Assembly (NCBI RefSeq): GCF_000003815.2
Contig: NC_049980.1
Coordinates: 3,146,025-3,210,024, forward strand
Source: Branchiostoma floridae
Taxonomy: Eukaryota > Chordata > Leptocardii > Amphioxiformes > Branchiostomatidae
DNA length: 64,000 nt
Direction: 5' to 3'
Shown here: piece after piece, positions 46,201 through 56,071 of the stretch
Layout of the letters: every line of letters begins with the position of its first letter
How positions within the stretch are numbered: the stretch's first letter is position 1
Position numbers and translations under genes: made by a program
Notes under the pieces: model-generated
Seen by the model: the letters and a program-made list of their open reading frames with translations, nothing else
Database searches by the model: none
Told to the model about the DNA's origin: nothing

Positions 46201-49200
46201 CAACTGAGCCACCACTGCTGCACTGTTCGCACAGTTTCCACCCTTCTGCCAGATCTGACGCTCAATCCTATAAAGCATTTCATGCATTCATTCATGGACA
46301 TTCACTCAGTCATGGCCATTCATTGCCTTTGTCAAGAAGGCTATGGAAACAGTTGACCTAGGACTTTTGGGGTCTATATATAATGTTTATTGCAAATTCT
46401 TGCCCGTGGGCTAATTGCAGGTGACATGAGACATTCAGACAAAGTAAAAAACAATATCAAAGGTGTCTACTGGTGGATGGGTAGGGGTCACAAAAAGAAA
46501 GGTCAACTTCTATAATGGAAACTTACGGCAGCCAGCAGATACAGTACTTCTGCAGAGCTTAGAAAATCTTTTATAAATATTTTTTTATATTCCATTTTAG
46601 GTCTCATTCATGACTTCGATGTTATGATCCATGTATGTGTTCTATATGGGCATTCGTGATGAAACTACAGAAAATTCACCAAGGTCATTCATTGCCTTGG
46701 TATGCCTCATTCATGTAGGTTTGTAGAGAACCAGCATAATTCCATAATGCCTGGATGGATTGTCTTGATATTCGGTATGTTTCTCTAAGTTACGTTTGTG
46801 AAGGTTAGACATCCAGGATATGAGATGATGGTTCAAACTCTTCTTCTGGATAATATCAAAATTTTATTCAGACGTTTCGGAAGACATCCACCTTCCTTCC
46901 TCAGTGACATGAGAATGAAGACAATGTATTATGTATTATGTATTATAGAACCTTGTCAGTTACCTTTTTGTTTATTTAGAACTTTGTTTAGAACACCATA
47001 ATAGTTACCTGTGTTGTTCATTTTAGAACACCTTAGCCGTTACCTTTTTTGTTTATTTAGAACATAAGAATTATTCTTTGTTCCGAGAAATTGTTTGTCT
47101 TTATTCTCATGTCACTGAGGTAGGAAGGTGGATGTCTTCCGATACGTCTGAATAAAATTTTGATATTATCCAGAAGAAGAGTTTGAACCATCATCTGTTT
47201 CTCTAAGTTGAGTACATTTACCCAACATCATGTAAGAATTTACCGGAAAGCACACATGTCCTGTGCACTCACACGTCCATGCTGTGACATTTACATTTTG
47301 GCTGGGTACTCTTTTACTACTGCATGAGGGAGACTTAGAGTCCCGAATAAAGGCACATATCCTCAACAAGCCTTGATTATTTGGTAAAGGTATGTGTTTG
47401 TGGAACTCTAGTTCAGTAATTGGCTTTGAACCTAAGTGTGCATTACTGGAGAAGCTGTTGCTGGCTGTTCATGATATTTGGTGGGTGGGTAGATGTCCAA
47501 GAGACAAAGGTCATTTTAGTCAAGGTCAATAATGGGCACCATAGCTGATTGTTGAAACTTGCTTGTTTGTGTATTTATGTGACAAGTAGAGTCAATTCTA
47601 CATTACCAAGAGGGTGTTTCTTGCCTTTTGTACTTCCAACATTTTGGAAATCTTTAGAACATTCTTATTGTGATAAGTAAGTTAACTGTTAAGAACTGTT
47701 TATAACATCATAGTGATGTTCTAAATATTTTCTACAGTATTCAAACATGTTAGAAACATTTCTAACATCAAAGTCATTATTAACTTCCTGTACTTGGCAG
47801 GGATGTGTGAATTGCCCTCTTCCCAGCCCACTTACCCAGTTTTATCATATTGTTTTAATGTTCGAACATGTGATCACATAATATGTGATCTTGTGAAATT
47901 GTGAAATTGTGTCTGTCTGACAGCTTTCACAGTAGAGCCACCAATGTCTACTAAAGAAAATCTAAAAATACAAGACCCAAACAAAAGGTCCAGCTTAGCA
48001 GCTTGGTTTATGGGGGTAATAAAAGTTTTTATGGAGGGAAAAAATGACACAAATTGTACGTTGGAACATGTGAACACAAAAACTAGTACATGTAGTTACC
48101 ACCACCAGCTATATACGGGTTCCATTTGAAATATGCTGCAAGTAGTGCAAGCTACAATTAAATGTTCCATAGCCTAATAGTAATATTAAGGTTTTGCCCA
48201 TTCTGTCCAAAGCAAATTGAAGATGAATTTCACTTTGTCATGATGTGCAGTAGGTACAATGTTTCACGTAATGAGTTATTCACATTCCTCGAATCAAGTA
48301 CAACAGATTTTAAGAGACTCAATGCTACAGGCAGATTTGATTATATATTCAGATGTGACAACTCCCACAATGCTAAAATAGGTAAATATATAAAAGATTG
48401 CTTTGTCATAAGAAAAAATGCCGAAACTCATAATTAGCCCCACTCGATTGTAGTACAATGTTTTACGCTAGCTCTCATTGTTTTAGAAATAAGGATGTCA
48501 AATTTCATTTTATATTCACAATCTGCATTATGTACTATGTTTTATACTTGCTTTAGTAATTAGGGTGATAAGTTTGTTTCTTCTTTTTTTCTGCCATACA
48601 TTGTACCGTGTACGATCGTTGCGCAATAAAATTCTTCAGTATCCTTGCCAAATGGTATTGACCCTTTGAGTGAAGTATCTGAAACATTTCCAGTTGATAA
48701 TACAAATAAGGTCCTCATTTGCATAAATTTTTTTCTCAGTTGCTCATCTTCCCAATTGGCATTAGCAAAGAAGGCTTTTGTAGCATTTCCTCGTGAATTA
48801 TGTACATGTGACCCTGACTTATATAATTTATGCTTACAATGTTCACCTTTACTTTGCCGCAGAGCGACTGCTGCTTAATCCAACAGCCGGTCTGCGGCTA
48901 AGGCCGCAAGTAATGTCGCAAGTATGAAGTTCTCAGACATATAAAGTTTTTTTGCAAAGGTGATAGATATTGGATTTTCCTCTCCATTTGTTGATCAAGA
49001 ACTTATTGTTATAGACCGTGCCCTGATGTACACTTCGTTGCAGTTTTCGAACGGGGCTGGTTTTTATTGGGGAGCGCCCCCCCCCCCCCCCACACACACA
49101 CACACACACATATTAAAAAACTGCCCCGTTCGAAGACTGCAACGGAGTCAAGCCCTGATGTACTACACATACATAAGATTCTTTTGCCAGAACCCCTGCC

Positions 49201-50665
49201 CAGAATGGCTAAGGTTATGTTTTGGGCGTGTTTGTGTGTCTGTGTGTGTGTGTGTGTGTCTGTCAACAGCTAGGATGGATCCTGATGATATTTGGTAGGT
49301 GGGTAGGGATCGGGAAAACGAAGGTCAAGTTCGATAATGGGCCCCCTAGCGGCTTGCTAAGGTACTGCAGCGGAAACTCAATTTTTTATACCTCGTGTTC
49401 TGGACATGCTGTGGTCATGATTTTTGAGTGGTAGATAGCCCTCGAGGCAGAGAGTAAGTGCTGTGAGTTTGGGCCCCCTAGCAGCTTTTTTGGAACTGCA
49501 GGCACCAGTTTCCTTTCAAACTTTGGACAAGAATAACTCTACGTGTTGACGGATCGTCATGATTTTTGTTATGTAGATAGAATGAGTGATGACTTACATA
49601 ATGAAATACCAATTATGCAAATCAACAGCTAATTTGCATAATTAATGAGGAAAGTTTATAAATCCATTGCATTGCATTCCATGATAGGACTTTGAAACTT
49701 GTCACATATGTAGCTGGGAACGAAGGAAATGTCAATAGATATCAATTATGCAAATGACGACCTCATTTGCATAATTAATGAGAAAATATGAAGATGTTGA
49801 CGGATCATCATGTTTTTGGTATGTAGGTAGCATAAGTGAATACCTACATAATGAAATACCAATTATGCAAATCAACAGCTAATTTGCATAATTAATGAGG
49901 ATATTTTATAAATCCACTACATTCCATGACAAGACTTTAAAACTTGTCACATACGTAGCTGAGAAAGAGAGAAATGTCAATACCTATTTATCATGCAAAT
50001 GACGACCTCATTTGCATAATTAATGACAAAATATGAACGTGTCGACGGATCGTCTTGCTTTTTGGCATGTAAATAGCCTAAGTGTAGACTTGTATAATGT
50101 GATATTTATTATGCAAATTAACAGCTAATTTGCATAATTGATTAGGAAAAGTTCATAAATCCACTGCGCTCCTTTATAGTGCTTTCAAAGTTGTCACATA
50201 TGTAACTGAGAAAGAGGGAAGAGAGCAAGAGGTGTATTTAAAGACTTTGAAAGAGAATAAGTCAAGAATGGATCAAAGGATCATCATGATTTTTGGTATG
50301 CTGATAGCTTAAGTGATGCTTGATACAATTTGATATCAATTAATCGTAACTTGGGATCTAATTTGCATAATCAATGCCAAAATTTTATAAACCAACTCCA
50401 AGCATATAATTAGAAAATATATGAAAAAATGAGTAACGCATTTGTCTACAGACATCATTCTACATAACAAACCTGGTTTATTTGCCAAAGGTATGTGTTC
50501 GTGGAACTCTAGTTATTACATAAAGCAAGTTCCAGCACGGAAAGAATGTATACTTAGTAACCTGTTATCGGTGTCCTCCACAGGGTAGTGGTCCAGCACA
50601 CTCAGGATATCCAGACAGATCAGACCTGCACAAAGTACCTTTTTGTCCCCTCCAGGCTGGAACAT
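40244..50665 (-). CDS. KHK: Ketohexokinase (fructokinase), PfkB family
   Basis: Seven exons on the minus strand: 50665-50562, 46267-46151, 44076-43942, 42871-42799, 42230-42084, 41906-41818 and 40490-40244. Every border is GT-AG, and the phases sum to 912 nt, or 303 aa (human 298). The start MFQPGGDKKVLCAGLICLD aligns with the KHK N-terminus. WQKGGNCANSA (41-51) is the PfkB substrate-binding motif. Other KHK-like parts are LDLNWYKWIHFEGRN, DVLFVAKEYAQ and VVCAWGEAGADA. VVDTLGAGDTFNGA contains the GAGD box (259-262) with the catalytic aspartate. The end FGCRVAGRKCGQFGYRGL is typical. The enzyme phosphorylates fructose to fructose-1-phosphate in the cytosol (family knowledge). Only one version of exon 3 (135 nt) is seen, whereas vertebrates have alternative 3A/3C. 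Exon 4's acceptor (ccaag) is chosen by phase. Introns hold LINE, Penelope-like and MITE insertions. Confidence 0.95.
42545..42645. mobile_element. MITE-like gcggtggttttaagttcgc palindrome repeat
   Basis: tactgtaaatgcagaattgt, then ttcgcagtggttttatgttc; the second half is inverted (aaacttaaaaccaccacaaa). This is a short imperfect fold-back in a KHK intron. I recall similar repeats from amphioxus and other invertebrates; the family name is not certain. Confidence 0.5.
43169..43710. repeat. Copy of the ttacctccat repeat family in a KHK intron
   Basis: It begins ttacctccatcaaaatgtct. It contains 'ggcccccctagcagcttgct', 'ggaactgcaggggcag' and repeated 'gcaaattatgcaaatttgga', matching 49262-50515 and 3073-4141. 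No coding sequence. Confidence 0.6.
44165..44330 (-). pseudogene. LINE ORF2 C-terminus with a (gtga)n tail
   Basis: The minus-strand frame reads RGAEDRKRWAKITADGCCG and then APTTTVVMSRE, with a stop at 44192-44194, directly followed by a gtgagtgagtgtgtgagtga tail. The 'DRxRW' end of LINE reverse transcriptases and the tetranucleotide tail parallel 7110-7314, in opposite orientation. It lies in a KHK intron. Confidence 0.65.
44855..45395 (+). pseudogene. Decayed LINE reverse-transcriptase fragment
   Basis: Frames with stops and shifts still read LKQCSTKLSPILAKLFN, SKVFESFINKAV-like text (near 45120), LLSHKQYGFRSCRSMADVLT and, after a ~60-bp insertion, RAVALDISKAFDKVWHRGLL. The last is the RT palm motif with the first catalytic aspartate. 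The matching YADD region is gone. Antisense in a KHK intron. Confidence 0.75.
45476..45553. repeat. ~78-bp poly-G tract
   Basis: Almost pure guanine, broken by a few t, a and c bases. It can form G-quadruplexes, and its exact length is likely unreliable because such tracts are hard to sequence. A piece of a MITE terminus (tactctccaagcagaggtt) lies just upstream (about 45387). Confidence 0.85.
46700..47412. repeat. Repeat copy split by a Penelope-like insertion
   Basis: cctggatggattgtcttgat and the preceding sequence (to 46791) continue after 47209 to a terminus ggaactctagttc (47400-47412), as in the 49262-50515 repeat. The Penelope-like piece 46792-47196 sits between. Confidence 0.55.
46792..47196. 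mobile_element. Short Penelope-like element, 13-bp TSD
   Basis: It is flanked by an exact 13-bp direct repeat, gtttctctaagtt (46779-46791 and 47197-47209). It consists of two inverted arms (gatgatggttcaaactcttc to agacgtttcgg, and their inverse at about 47100-47196) around 'agaaccttgtcagttacctt'-type sequence shared with 34050-34200. No coding sequence remains. Confidence 0.75.
47420..48160. other. KHK intron 1, no feature assigned
   Basis: Long first intron of KHK. Part (47470-47540) shows phrases of the 49262-50515 repeat (gatatttggtgggtgggtag). Nothing else recognised. Confidence 0.4.
48185..48650 (+). pseudogene. LINE 3' end encoding a C-terminal Cys-His motif
   Basis: The plus frame reads RFCPFCPKQIEDEFHFVMMC, with CxxC...HxxxxC spacing like the zinc-knuckle-type C-terminus of many LINE reverse transcriptases, then a stop at about 48437. 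A ~170-bp 3' UTR follows, with gcaataaaattcttcagtat at the end. The 5' part is absent. Confidence 0.7.
49032..49152. mobile_element. 121-bp hairpin MITE with 11-bp TSD and CA repeat core
   Basis: Arms gttgcagttttcgaacgggg and ccccgttcgaagactgcaac are inverted around a C-run and (ca)n core. An exact 11-bp direct repeat, ccctgatgtac, flanks it (49021-49031 and 49153-49163). Confidence 0.8.
49262..50515. repeat. Interspersed repeat with 3-4 tandem ~245-bp units
   Basis: It starts gctaggatggatcctgatga with 'gggccccctagcggcttgct'. Units beginning g(t)tgacggatc(g/a)tcatg start near 49545, 49796 and 50041, with a diverged one near 50268. Each has paired 'aattatgcaaat'/'atttgcataatta' blocks that fold back. 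It ends ggaactctagtta. In KHK intron 1. Confidence 0.75.
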
Positions 50666-51190
50666 GTCTCTTACGTCTCGTATCTTTGCTTGGAGGTTGT
50701 TACTGTTGTACCTTAGTGGCCCTTAGTTCCTTCGCGTTGTTTAAACGTGGACATAGACGATACGATTAACACTTTTTTTCGCGTTCATTCAGACTTTGAT
50801 CTCCAAATCAACAGGTGGTTCTGTGGTTCACATGGGCTTGGCCAAGCTTTAGTGTTTGTGCTGGCTGCAGTCATATGTTTTGAACTTTGGCCGCTTAAAA
50901 TGGTGACCTTTGAACACTGGTTTTCCGGAGATCTCTGTAACTACCCTGGAAACCAGACTTTTATCCAGGTCCTCGGGAAAACTACAAAAGTGCTGCCATG
51001 CCGTAACGTTACGTGTTGAAATAAAACTTGTCAACTTGTCAGAACCTAGTGAAAATACGCCACAGTTTTAGACCAAAGGACGGCCAACAGTAGGCTTTTA
51101 TTCCTAACTTGACCAAAGTCCCCTTATTCGGCCAGGAGGAGTCTGGTACAAAAGTAGCAGGTTCCGCACTGATGTTCCAGTGCTGAAGCA
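50666..51190 (-). promoter_or_regulatory. KHK 5' flank
   Basis: Upstream of the KHK start codon. No TATA box stands out. A 90-codon plus-strand frame (50747-51019) and its antisense have no family signature and are not called. Role as promoter is positional inference. Confidence 0.3.
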
Positions 51191-51310
51191 ACGGGTCGAA
51201 TCGGCCTCAGCACTGGGTGCCCGGCAGTGCTGAAGAAAGTTCAGCACTGTTTTTCCGGTGTCCCGGCCGTGAGAATTGGTCCGGGGCTTGGCCTAAAAAC
51301 TACGAAAGCC

Positions 51311-51510
51311 TACTCTCCAAGCAGAGGTTAGGCTCCGGCTGTTTTTTAACGTTTTTTAGTCGTTTTTATAGGGCTTTCTATTTTGTCATATTTTTTTTGT
51401 TGTGTCCGGCCTGTGTTAGGTTTTGACACAGCAAGATATTAAGAAAAAAAAAGAAAGCCCGATAAAAACGTTAAAAAAACAACCGGAGCCTAACCTCTGA
51501 TTGGAGAGTA
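51311..51510. mobile_element. 200-bp MITE with exact 9-bp TSD acgaaagcc
   Basis: TIRs of about 65 bp (tactctccaagcagaggtta, then ggctccggctgttttttaac) are inverted at the right end (to ggagagta). A perfect 9-bp target duplication, acgaaagcc, lies at 51302-51310 and 51511-51519. Size, TIR and duplication fit a Mutator-like MITE. Its terminus also occurs at about 45387. Confidence 0.85.
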
Positions 51511-51524
51511 ACGAAAGCCCATAC

Positions 51525-52980
51525 CAACAAAAGGTACCATGAGACAAACTAACTATGGTATCTCACGGGACGCTGCCTGCATTAAAGAGACATTGTACAT
51601 AGCTGTACATAGCTAGTAGATATGATGTTTAATTATTCATTTTGTAATCATGATTGTATCATAATTGTATTCATTCAATCTCAACTCCCTATTAAAAACA
51701 GGATTACTCCACGGACGACTAAACAAGTGCTTTTAAAAAAAGCTGGCGTTTCGTCTACGTTTATGAGTGTGACCTGTCTTTTTCTTGAAGTAAAATCTGT
51801 TAGAAAAAGTCACTCAAGGGCTGTTGCGTCTATAAGAAAAATTGTTATTTTGGAAAGGAGTGCTGTTTAATAGCGGGTCTTGGCTTACAACTTTATTTTA
51901 AAATGTACAATAAGTTCATTATAAAATCTATCAATATACTCAGGTAGTCCTCATGAAGTCCTGTTCATAAGACAAAGGCCTTGCATATGTGAAATGAATA
52001 CTAAAACAATAAAAAAAGTGATATATAAAAATATAATATCAATAAATAAATAGAATATTTATATATTATCTTCAATATTTAAAAAGAAAAAACATCCACT
52101 CTCGGTTTCGAACCAGGGAATTGTGCAGAGTATGCAAATAAGACTGTACTATGGATGCAAACTATGGAAACTAATGGCAGAGAGTGAGTGAAACAAATAT
52201 ATTCAACATATATTGTATATGTACAACTTGAATGTATTCAATATCATGCGAATCTTGAGAAACGTATGCTCTTGTAAGTCAGGAGTTGCAGTGACCATAT
52301 ATTAAAGTTACACATAAATTAATGGGACAAAGGACAGTGTGTGATTGTACATGTATGCTTTTATTTTGATCAAATTTTATGAAGTGAGAAACATGGCCTT
52401 CACATTGTCTAGCATGAAAAGGGGAACTTAGTTCTACGTTGCAGGGCAAAAATTGTGAAGTCGCGATACACATGATCTCATTTTCAGCACAATTATCATT
52501 GAGTAGTCCACAAATGATGTAAGTTAGAAATTGCTCAATACAATATGATTCTCTACTGTGTTGTATATATAACGTTAAAGACAGATATGGTTGATGTGAA
52601 AACGAGCAAGAGATTTGACATATTAAAAGTTTGTGTGAGATAGGTACTCTACTCTACTCTACTCTACTCTAGTACTTAAGGTAATCAGACGTTCTTGAGG
52701 TGGAAATACACCATTGGTACAAAGACATTAAGTGGAATTGCTGTGCTATGTGCTGGCAGACACTACATGTACATTAGAAAGTAAACTCCAAGGGCATATT
52801 CAGGTATAACTGATTGATGTTAGGGAGATTAGGTGGACATAATGTGTTGGAGTTCTGTAAATGGCTGACATGTGTTTCATGACATAGCCCGGGCATGTAT
52901 GTCTTAAAGTTTAAGATATTATAATTCTGAGATATTTAAGTAAAATGTGAGGTAACGTGGTGACCAGAGTGTGTAATGTT
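51525..52980. other. No gene recognised; (ctcta)n microsatellite at 52648-52672
   Basis: AT-rich. An 82-codon plus-strand frame (51622-51870) lacks family signatures. The pentanucleotide run tactctactctactctac is the only clear repeat. Confidence 0.4.
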
Positions 52981-52984
52981 GAGT

Positions 52985-53670
52985 GGGTGAGTGGGTACCG
53001 CATGCACGGGTGGGGTCCGGATACTGCGGTCAGCTGAGTGGGTACCGCATGCACGGGTGGGGCCCGGATACTGCGGTCAACTGCGTGGGTACCGCATGCA
53101 CGGGTGGATTTCGATGAACTGCAGTCAGTTGAGTGGGTACCGCATGCACGGGTGGGGTCCGGATACTGCGGTCAGCTGAGTGGGTACCGCATGCACGGGT
53201 GGGGCCCGGATACTGCGGTCAGCTGCGTGGGTACCGCATGCACGGGTGGATTTCGATGAACTGCAGTCAGCTGAGTGGGTACCGCATGCACGGGTGGGGT
53301 CCGGATACTGCGGTCAGCTGAGTGGGTACCGCATGCACGGGTGGGGCCCGGATACTGCGGTCAGCTGCGTGGGTACCGCATGCACAGGTGGGGCCCGGAT
53401 ACTGCGGTCAGCTGCGTGGGTACCGCATGCACGGGTGGATTTCGATGAACTGCAGTCAGCTGAGTGGGTACCGCATGCACGGGTGGGGTCCGGATACTGC
53501 GGTCAGCTGAGTGAGTACCGCATGCACGGGTGGGGCCCGGATACTGCGGTCAGCTGACCGCATGCACGGGTGGATTTCGATGAACTGCAGTCAGCTGAGT
53601 GGGTACCGCATGCACGGGTGGGGCCCGGATACTGCGGTCAGCTGCGTGGGTACCGCATGCACGGGTGGGG
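52985..53670. repeat. 47-bp minisatellite with three-unit higher-order pattern
   Basis: About 15 units of gtgggtaccgcatgcacggg plus a variable half. Three variants alternate: ggggtccggatactgcgg, ggggcccggatactgcgg and tggatttcgatgaactgc. The order V-C-F repeats as a ~142-bp unit, with later slippage and one truncated unit (about 53557). Every unit has gcatgc, and most have cagctg. Open frames across it (e.g. 53180-53557) are repeat translations. It lies just beyond the Helitron helicase 3' end. Confidence 0.9.
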
Positions 53671-53714
53671 TACATGATGGTTTCTGCATTTGTGGTACGA
53701 ATGACACAGCAATT

Positions 53715-53850
53715 TTTTTTACACAGGTGTAGTTTTTATGGGTTTTATAGTGAGCAATATTGTTGCAGAGGTGTAGTTTTCATAGGTATTGTAGTGAGTA
53801 ATTTGGTTACACAAGTGTAGTTTTTATGGGTTTTACAGTAATTATGTCAT
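53715..53850. repeat. ~60-bp degenerate tandem repeat
   Basis: Three copies of 'caggtgtagtttttatgggttttatagtgag(ca/ta)at' lie between the 47-bp minisatellite and the helicase stop codon. Confidence 0.7.
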
Positions 53851-53967
53851 GTTACTTTTCTATTTAGCAGTGTGAGGTAAATAGTCAGATGCATGATCAT
53901 GTGTCTTCTGTCTCTTGAGTTTGAGAATTTTGTGTTATACTGTCAGTTAGTCTTTTCATTTCTCTTA

Positions 53968-56071
53968 TCACAGATTGAAATACTGAGATTTTTTTGGTTT
54001 AAAGTCTAGCAATGCTAAGCCATCAATAGAGGTAACTCTGCTCAGGGCAACATAGGTCTGGCCAGAGCTGAACACTTTGTCTCCAATGTCAAGTACTGCT
54101 TTTGTCAATGAAAGTCCTTGTACTTTGTGCACAGTTGATGCATATGAAAGTTGAAGTGGAAACGCGGTTCGAGTGAAAACTGTGCCATAGTGTGCAAAAA
54201 ATCTTGCTGTGATTGGTCGAATAAGAATAGCGTTGTTCTTGCAATGGTCTTGTATTGTTTGGCCAACCTTGGGGTTATCAAATTTGACATACACTCCTGT
54301 AATAGTTTGTTCATTAAGGCTTGTTGACTCACTCAGTTCATCACTTCCAGAGTTTTCAAATAGGAAGTCTTCAACAGTGCCTTGTGCACCATTCACAAGT
54401 CCATCTTCACTCAGTATATTTCTCAAAAGCATAACACGGCAACCTTGGGCAAGGTGGAGGTTCTTTTCAAGACCGGCTGTTTCACTTGTATTTGTTGATA
54501 TGAGATCTTTTGCAGGGATGTCTTTTGCATTTACAGGACCATCAATCATTTCATCGATTGCTGTTAGTACATGTACTTGGGTATTCGTTTGAAAGTGCAG
54601 TCTTTCAAGTTGCTCTTTATTGTACTCTGCAGCTTGATCTCTTGTTGGAAAGATATGAAGTGCTGATGAAAATGGAGATTGTTGAATATCTGACTTTGTC
54701 ATCACACGATTTGAAAGGAGGGTAATGTCTGCATTGTTTGGAAGTCCGACACGTACTCTGTTCAAAAGCTCTGTGTACTCTTTGTCACCATTTTGTCTGT
54801 GATTGACTGTCAGAAATAGGGGCTTGAAGAATGATCTCCACAAATGAATAAGAGGTTCATGCTGACCTGGTGGGTCTTCAAATATAAATCTTCCAAAGAC
54901 AGGTTTCAACTGGTAGAAGTCGCCAAAGGCAATGATATTCAGATTGCCGAAGTAGCTGTGTTGGTCAGCAGTGGTGTCTTTGATTTCTGATAGGCGTAGG
55001 TGAATGTGTTCCAGTCTGACGTTGCTTATCATACTTATTTCATCAATGATAACTGTGTGAACGTTGTTGAATTTGCGTCGGAGTTGTGACAGCTTATCAG
55101 CACTGAGTGGTAGGTATTGTGTTTTTCCCTTCCGGGTATGGTCAACAGGTAGTGATAGAGCTGAATGTACTGTGGAGCCACCGATGTTGTAGGCGCTTAC
55201 ACCTGTTGGTGCGGTGAGTACGACAGGAGATGTTGGTTGGTTAGATATTCTGATCAAGTATTCATTGATTATTTTGATAAGAAAGCTTTTGCCACAGCCT
55301 GCTCCTCCTGCTACATAGAGTCGCAAAGATTCTGGTTTGGGGTTGGCTGGGTTGACTTCATGTTTTTGCAGTGCCGCAAAATGCTGTTTGACTGTATCAA
55401 ATATCTGTTGTTGGTCATGTGACATATTACTAAGTGCTTGGTAGAATGCATTATCAGTCATTGTGTTACGAGTGAGATTATTCCATGCCAGTGAATCATC
55501 ATGTAGCATAGTAAGATTTTCAGTTGTGCTGTCGGCATTGTTGGTGGTACTTTGAGCAGCAGTAGCAGCTGCTGCTTGATGTGCATTTTGTGATGTCCAT
55601 TGTGGATCAAGGTAAAGCCCTTCAGTGTCAAATTCATGGTTGATTTGTAGCTGCTGATGAGTCACATTGGGTGCAAGGGTATCAGCAATAGATGAAAGAT
55701 CATTTGACAGCAGGCGCACTTGCATGATGGCTTGTTCTATTTCTGTTGTGAAGTGCACATGTTGTGCAAGGCTGTAGTAAAATAGATTTTTTTTTGCAAT
55801 GAAAGCATCTTGAGGAGAAGCGTAGTCACTAACTATGTCATTTTCATTTCTCCATGGGCAGTATAGGTATAACAGGCCATAGAAATAGTCATCTCCATTT
55901 CCAGAGGTTAGTCTTGTGCCTCTGACACATGCATATTTGTAGCGTTTTTTAATCCATGCTGCAACTTGACATTTTCAGAAGCACTTGATGGTTTAGTTGA
56001 GGTCACTGAGTATGATGCTGCAAATGTGTATAATGACATTTTGTCCCATGGATCACCATGTGGTCTCATTG
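53968..56071 (-). pseudogene. Helitron Pif1-like helicase (C-terminal half of RepHel)
   Basis: A long open frame runs from about 55975 to a stop at 53968. The Helitron-typical YFYGLLYLYCPWRNEND lies upstream of the helicase core. In the 596-aa part counted from 55758, Walker A is GGAGCGKSFL (151-160), then TAPTGVSAYNIGGSTVHSA, Walker B IIDEISM (237-243), GDFYQL (279-284) and late motifs STVHKVQGLSL and YVALSRV. It ends QYFNL. Superfamily-1B helicase unwinding DNA for rolling-circle transposition (family knowledge). 56071-55975 is in another frame (MRPHGDPWDKMSLYTFA, continuing the Rep ORF), so one frameshift near 55975 breaks it. The helicase core itself is intact. The Mutator-like insertion separates it from the Rep part. 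Confidence 0.88.

Noticed and set aside
50747-51019. 90-codon frame upstream of KHK with hydrophobic segment
   Set aside because: No family match, no splice partners, and an equally long antisense frame; probably chance.
52100-52145. ggttcgaaaccgag on the minus strand, like a tRNA T-loop
   Set aside because: T-stem bases do not pair, and no A-box or cloverleaf can be drawn upstream.
53180-53557. 125-codon open frame (repeated MGTACTGGARILRS-type peptides)
   Set aside because: Translation of the 47-bp minisatellite; the three-unit period (~142 bp) keeps frames open by chance.
52985-53670. Possible CRISPR-like array of regular repeats
   Set aside because: Units are contiguous with no unique spacers; a eukaryotic minisatellite.
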